A stretch of 12,194 nt of DNA from an uncultured Clostridia bacterium (GTDB lineage: Bacteria; Bacillota_A; Clostridia; TANB77; CAG-508). The position numbers and the translations under genes are program-made. A model generated the notes under the pieces. It did not search any database. It worked only from the letters and a program-made list of their open reading frames with translations, and had not been told where the DNA came from. Position 1 is the first letter of the stretch. Every line of letters starts with the position of its first letter. The stretch spans positions 1 through 12,194 of the forward strand of contig CANQEA010000039.1 in the NCBI GenBank assembly GCA_947594095.1, given 5' to 3'. Below, in pieces: positions 8,828-12,194 of this stretch.

Positions 8828-9328
8828 ACATAACAAGTATACACAATCAAAGGAAGAGGGGTGGTAAAATTCAAAATAAATTAAATTTATAAACAATTGT
8901 ATATTTTAAGTTTTGTAATCCGAATGAAATAATTTTTATAAACAAATATTCAAAACATAATTTACAGATTATGGTAATGATTTAAAATTAAAAAATTTTT
9001 TTAAATAAAAAAAAAATTAATATATTTTTTAATTTTTTAAATAATAAATTTATAAATAATAAATTTTATATATTATTTATTTTTAAAATAATATAAAATA
9101 AAAAAAATAATTATAAAAAAATTTAAATACAATAATTATATAAAATTAAATTAATAAAATATAAATTAAATAAAAAATAAAATCAAATATTGAAAAAATA
9201 ATTTGATTTTTAATTAATTCAAAGAAATTTTTATATATGTAAAAAGAAATATCAATTTTTTTACTTCTAATAAAAGTATAAACATAATTAAAGAGAAAAT
9301 AAATCTAAAATAATATAAAGGGAAAGAG
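8828..9328. other. Gene-free stretch with an orphan ribosome binding site and an A/T-only tract
   Basis: About 500 bases. At 8851-8864 there is a GGAAGAGGGGTGG sequence resembling a ribosome binding site with GTG, but the frame closes after seven codons. A neighbouring frame reads 33 plausible codons at 8893-8991 before a stop, so this may be the remains of a gene lost from the operon. From about 8995 to 9183 the sequence is almost pure A/T (I see a single C). A weak terminator follows at 9179-9210. No clear promoter for the next gene was found. Confidence 0.45.
9179..9210 (+). terminator. Probable weak terminator of the conjugation operon
   Basis: AAAATCAAAT (9179-9188) and ATTTGATTTT (9201-9210) form a perfect 10-bp stem with a 12-base loop; T and TAATT follow. 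Only one G-C pair, so it is weak. Confidence 0.4.
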
Positions 9329-10078
9329 GTGAAAGTTGTATTAGAATACAACAAAAATATGGAAATAAATAATTTAGAAAAAAGTAATGAATTACAACAA
9401 AATTTAGAGAATGATAATAAACAAAATAATTTTTTAGGGTCAATGCTTGGAAAAGTTGTAAATACTGCAATTGATATTGGTATTAGAGCGCTTTTACCAG
9501 ATTTTTTAGAAGATCAGATAATTGAACTTAAAGACAATTTATTTAATCATGGATTTAAAGATGGAATAAAAAAGACTATTGACGATACGATTTCAAGTGG
9601 AAAAGCTGCAATTGGAGTTATAACTGGAAATTTTGATACAATACCTCAAATACAAGATGCATTAAGAGCTGGCAATTTTATAGAAGGTGTTTCATCTGTA
9701 ATTGATTTTGCAGTAAATAAAGCAACTCAAGCAGGTATTGTTAATTATAATGTTGGTTCAATAATAAAAAGTGGAAAAAATGCTATATTAAATAATGTAG
9801 AAAATAATTTAGAAAAGAGTTTCCAAGAACAGTATAATAGTTTAGATAATATAAATGAAGCTATGAATAAATGGAAAAGTGCATATGAAAAACATGATTT
9901 TTCTACAATGGAAAAACAATATAATTTAATAAATAAACAAATGAAAAATCTTGTTCCATTAGAAAACACAATTAATCAAGCAAGAACAATTGAAAACTTA
10001 CATAATTTAATAAAAAATAATGGACAAAATTTCGATTTATCTAAAGAAGAAATAGAATTAGCAAAAAAATTAATTTAG
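9329..10078 (+). CDS. Conserved-looking hypothetical protein of the conjugation region
   Basis: 249 residues of unknown function. The N-terminal 30 residues are Asn/Gln-rich and probably disordered. Residues about 35-60 form an amphipathic, Gly/Ala-containing helix (GKVVNTAIDIGIRALLPDF), too polar for a clear membrane span. Two similar units follow, around GFKDGIKKTIDDTISSGKAA and NFIEGVSSVIDFAVNKATQ, then a long helical C-terminus with a conserved-looking W in NEAMNKWKSAYEKHD. I have an impression of similar proteins beside clostridial conjugation genes but cannot name a family. The GTG at 9329 has AAGGG (9318-9322) 6 bases upstream; that GTG is also part of a GAGGTGA that itself resembles a Shine-Dalgarno site, in which case the start would be a non-standard codon at 9335-9341. 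ATG 9359 has no ribosome binding site. Confidence 0.75.
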   Translation: MKVVLEYNKNMEINNLEKSNELQQNLENDNKQNNFLGSMLGKVVNTAIDIGIRALLPDFLEDQIIELKDNLFNHGFKDGIKKTIDDTISSGKAAIGVITGNFDTIPQIQDALRAGNFIEGVSSVIDFAVNKATQAGIVNYNVGSIIKSGKNAILNNVENNLEKSFQEQYNSLDNINEAMNKWKSAYEKHDFSTMEKQYNLINKQMKNLVPLENTINQARTIENLHNLIKNNGQNFDLSKEEIELAKKLI

Positions 10079-10157
10079 ATTATTATTAATTATCTTATAA
10101 AAATAAATAATAAAAATTAAAAATATAAAAATAGCTAAGATTAATTAAAATAATTAA

Positions 10158-10186
10158 TTGACATGAAATTAAAGTAATGATATAAA
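10158..10186 (+). promoter_or_regulatory. Promoter of the membrane-anchored protein gene
   Basis: Perfect -35 TTGACA (10158-10163), 17-bp spacer, -10 TATAAA (10181-10186), 41 bases before the start codon. Confidence 0.75.
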
Positions 10187-10227
10187 TTAGTTATAATTTA
10201 TACGAATATAGAAAAGAGGAATATTGT

Positions 10228-11136
10228 ATGGATAAAAAATATAAAAAGATTAGTTTACCAGTTTATATTATTTCATTAATTATTTTATTATTAATTGTAG
10301 GAGGTATGGCTTTTTATATAATTAAAGAAAACGAAAAAAATAATAATAAAGATATAAATACTAATATAAGTACAAATGAAACAAACATGCAAGAAAAAAA
10401 TAATACAGAAAATAGTACAATAATAAATAAAGGAAATAATCAAGAAAAAAATACAAATTATTTTATATTGTATGATGGATATAAAATAGAAAATAAATTT
10501 GGAATACAAGATTTATCAGATATGGAAGTAAACGAAGAAAATAATAAGCTATATAATACAACATATTATAATTATGAAAAAGGGAAATATCTTGGGGAAA
10601 CAAAAGGAGATTTTGGAAAACAAACTTATGAAGGTGTTTCAGTTGTAAGTAATGTAAAAAGAATTGCAATTTCTGAAAAATATAATGCAATTCCTAGGGA
10701 ATATAAGGTTATTGAAGAATTACCAAATGAGTTAATTGATATGGCAGATTATACAAAAGTTACCATAAACTCAATAGATTTAGATGGAGATAATGAGGAA
10801 GAATATTTATTATGTTATTGTATTAATTATGCTAAAGGTGAAATTGGGGATGGAGAACCAATAGCCTCGTCAGGTATAATGCTTTTAGATAATAATTATA
10901 AAAAAATTGCAAATATAGTAGAGCTAAAAAATGGTTTTTGGGCAAACATAAAAGAAGAAGATAAAAAGATTTTCTTGTCATTAGATGATGTAGAATATAT
11001 TGATATTGACAAAGATAATGTAATGGAAATAATAATTAAAATTCCAACATATGAAGGAACTAAATTAAGTATATTAAAATACCAAAATAATAAAATTGAT
11101 GGTGAGACAAATTTTCAAGCATCAGTTATGCCATAA
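10228..11136 (+). CDS. Membrane-anchored extracellular protein with two Asp-rich (Ca-loop-like) motifs
   Basis: 302 residues. A basic N-terminus (MDKKYKK) and one hydrophobic helix (about 11-33) form an uncleaved signal anchor, with the rest outside. A flexible Asn/Lys/Thr-rich linker (about 34-75) follows, then a folded domain. DLDGDNEEE (184-192) and DIDKDN (259-264) resemble the calcium-binding loops of FG-GAP/VCBS or EF-hand-like repeats, each followed by a beta strand (EYLLCYC, MEIIIKI). Cysteines are few. ATG 10228 has AGAGGA (10215-10220) 7 bases upstream. It has its own promoter (10158) and shares a terminator (11147-11201) with the converging repressor gene. It may be a surface protein carried by the mobile element or a separate gene; the sequence does not decide. 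The family is not recognised. Confidence 0.85.
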   Translation: MDKKYKKISLPVYIISLIILLLIVGGMAFYIIKENEKNNNKDINTNISTNETNMQEKNNTENSTIINKGNNQEKNTNYFILYDGYKIENKFGIQDLSDMEVNEENNKLYNTTYYNYEKGKYLGETKGDFGKQTYEGVSVVSNVKRIAISEKYNAIPREYKVIEELPNELIDMADYTKVTINSIDLDGDNEEEYLLCYCINYAKGEIGDGEPIASSGIMLLDNNYKKIANIVELKNGFWANIKEEDKKIFLSLDDVEYIDIDKDNVMEIIIKIPTYEGTKLSILKYQNNKIDGETNFQASVMP

Positions 11137-11146
11137 TATTAATAAT

Positions 11147-11201
11147 AAAGGTCTAAAATGATAATCTTTATTCTCAAAAATAGAGTTCAATTTAGACCTT
11201 T
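11147..11201. terminator. Bidirectional terminator between converging genes
   Basis: AAAGGTCTAAA (11147-11157) and TTTAGACCTTT (11191-11201) form a perfect 11-bp stem around a 33-base loop, with T/A-rich tails on both strands. It ends the plus-strand gene at 11136 and the minus-strand gene at 11210. Confidence 0.75.
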
Positions 11202-11209
11202 TTAAATTT

Positions 11210-11548
11210 TTATTTTTCAATCTTTTTTGATTTAAAGAAAGTAATAGAATTAATAATTATATTATAAATATATTCTAAAGTAATATTAGAACAGTCAGCT
11301 AAAATCTTATTTATTTTAGAAATAATTTTATTATTACTTTCATTTCCATATAAAATATAATCAGCAGAACAACCTGTATAACTAACAATTTTTGATAAAG
11401 TTTTTATACTAAGTAAACGTTCTCCACGCTCTATCTGACCTAAAAATACACTAGAAATATCAATCATTTCTGAAAACTTTTCGCGGCTCATACAAAGTTC
11501 TTCACGAATTTTTCTAACTCTTTCTCCAATTTCTAAATTATTTTGCAT
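11210..11548 (-). CDS. XRE-family helix-turn-helix transcriptional regulator
   Basis: 112 residues. The N-terminal domain (about 6-68) is a Cro/CI-type helix-turn-helix: IGERVRKIREELCMSREKF as helices 1-2, then MIDISSVFLGQIERGER carrying the turn and recognition helix, and the typical closing GCSADYILYG. The C-terminal 44 residues are helical and of unknown role. The ATG at 11548 is preceded by AGGGGTGA (11560-11553) at 4 bases; a same-frame GTG at 11581 would add 11 residues ahead of the binding site and is unlikely. It probably represses its own promoter, since a near-perfect dyad fills the space between its -35 and -10 boxes, and perhaps the divergent gene at 11818. Regulators of this type commonly control integrative elements. 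Confidence 0.9.
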   Translation of the reverse strand: MQNNLEIGERVRKIREELCMSREKFSEMIDISSVFLGQIERGERLLSIKTLSKIVSYTGCSADYILYGNESNNKIISKINKILADCSNITLEYIYNIIINSITFFKSKKIEK

Positions 11549-11589
11549 TTTATCACCCCTAAAATATACAAGAATCACCATTTTTATTA

Positions 11590-11618
11590 ATTATAGTACA
11601 AATTCCAATTTTTACTAA
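11590..11618 (-). promoter_or_regulatory. Promoter of the XRE regulator gene
   Basis: On the minus strand: -35 TTAGTA (11618-11613), 17-bp spacer, perfect -10 TATAAT (11595-11590). Start of transcription near 11583. Confidence 0.6.
11596..11615. promoter_or_regulatory. Candidate operator dyad inside the regulator promoter
   Basis: A 20-base near-palindrome (GTACAAATTCCAATTTTTAC; 16 of 20 positions symmetric) exactly occupies the spacer between the -10 and -35 boxes, the usual place for an autorepression site. Confidence 0.5.
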
Positions 11619-11720
11619 TAAACTGATAGTATAAATAAAATATATGCTATACGTATCATAATAAAGAAATGAAATAAACATACTACTAATAAGAATTTAT
11701 AACCAATAGATAAATTTTCA

Positions 11721-11732
11721 CAAATTAATTTG
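11721..11732. promoter_or_regulatory. Candidate operator palindrome at the divergent promoter
   Basis: CAAATTAATTTG is a perfect 12-base palindrome overlapping the -35 box at 11730. It shares the half-site CAAATT with the dyad at 11596-11615, which suggests the same XRE protein could bind both. The spacing between half-sites differs by two bases. Confidence 0.35.
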
Positions 11733-11758
11733 ACTTCAAAATAAATTGTAAATAAAAT
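11730..11758 (+). promoter_or_regulatory. Promoter of the small coiled-coil protein gene
   Basis: -35 TTGACT (11730-11735), 17-bp spacer, -10 TAAAAT (11753-11758), leaving a leader of about 55 bases before the start codon. Confidence 0.65.
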
Positions 11759-11817
11759 GGATAAGATATAGGAAAGTTAGGAATAATATTTATAATTTAT
11801 TTTAGGAGGGATTTAAT

Positions 11818-12108
11818 ATGGAAAGTAAAATAGAATATGAAAATATTATAAGAAATTTATATAATTCCAGAGAAGAAAAAATTGATGAAATTATAAAAAA
11901 ACTAGAAAAAGATATAAAAAGTGAAATTAAAGAAGTAAGTTTAGAAGATTTAATTGATAAGAAAGATGACATAGAAGGCTTAAAAAAAGTATATGACAAA
12001 ATACAAAATAATTATGAAATTAAAATTTCGAAGTATTGTGAATCAATCTATGAACAAGGAATTAAAGATGGAGTAAATCTTATGATTGATTGTTTAAAAA
12101 ATCAGTAA
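11818..12108 (+). CDS. Small coiled-coil hypothetical protein
   Basis: 96 residues, strongly charged and helical. Residues about 15-65 (EEKIDEIIKKLEKDIKSEIKE onward) look like a coiled coil, and the C-terminus has the pattern YEQGIKDGVNLMIDCL, which recalls small phage- or element-borne proteins of the DUF6809 type (tentative, from memory). No membrane segment or enzyme motif. ATG 11818 has a perfect AGGAGGG (11804-11810) 7 bases upstream. It is transcribed divergently from the XRE regulator, the place usually held by the first gene under such a repressor. Confidence 0.75.
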   Translation: MESKIEYENIIRNLYNSREEKIDEIIKKLEKDIKSEIKEVSLEDLIDKKDDIEGLKKVYDKIQNNYEIKISKYCESIYEQGIKDGVNLMIDCLKNQ

Positions 12109-12194
12109 AATAATACGACAGTAAAAAAGAGTAAAATTTTTTCGCAATAAAAAATATAGTAATATCAACAAAAACATCAAATTTTGTGATAAAA

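Noticed and set aside
8995..9183. CRISPR array or iteron-type origin in the A/T tract
   Set aside because: No repeat of constant length and spacing is present; similarity between parts is only due to A/T content.
12134..12160. ATTTTTT/AAAAAAT hairpin after the last gene
   Set aside because: An all-A/T stem of seven pairs without a T-run is expected by chance in this composition.

Overview
The window comes from a very AT-rich, standard-code bacterium, most likely a Firmicute of the class Clostridia. The evidence is a recF-gyrB pair of clostridial type, AGGAGG-type ribosome binding sites, sigma-A promoters, and conjugation proteins of the kind found in clostridial mobile elements. The species cannot be told from the sequence.

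Region 1 (1-838): the tail of an unrecognised plus-strand gene, a bidirectional terminator, and a minus-strand gene (208-564) for a small four-helix membrane protein. Its 5' leader has the full layout of an erm/cat-type translational attenuator: an 11-codon leader ORF that starts at the predicted transcription start, and four mutually exclusive pairing segments, the last of which holds the Shine-Dalgarno sequence.

Region 2 (799-3987): the chromosomal core genes recF and gyrB, each full length and closely spaced. gyrA does not follow.

Region 3 (3948-4520): a gene-free interval that looks like a minus-strand structured RNA of about 430 nt. It has its own promoter, a 13-bp internal hairpin, and a long stem joining its first 18 nt to the bases just before a terminal hairpin that it shares with gyrB. 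A diverging strong promoter then reads into region 4.

Region 4 (4491-10078): part of a conjugative (type IV secretion) gene block, apparently inserted after gyrB. It holds a VirB4/TraC N-terminal-like protein, a VirB4-type ATPase split by a one-base frameshift exactly in its Walker A motif, a receiver-like/TadZ-like protein with a ruined P-loop, and a conserved-looking protein of unknown function. Two of these genes have strong ribosome binding sites but no ATG/GTG/TTG start at the right distance. Two long intergenic stretches, partly almost pure A/T, suggest erosion. No relaxase, coupling protein or integrase is visible here.

Region 5 (10158-12108): a membrane-anchored extracellular protein with its own promoter, a converging XRE-family repressor, and a small coiled-coil protein read divergently from the repressor. 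Related dyads lie at both promoters and suggest a repressor-controlled switch.
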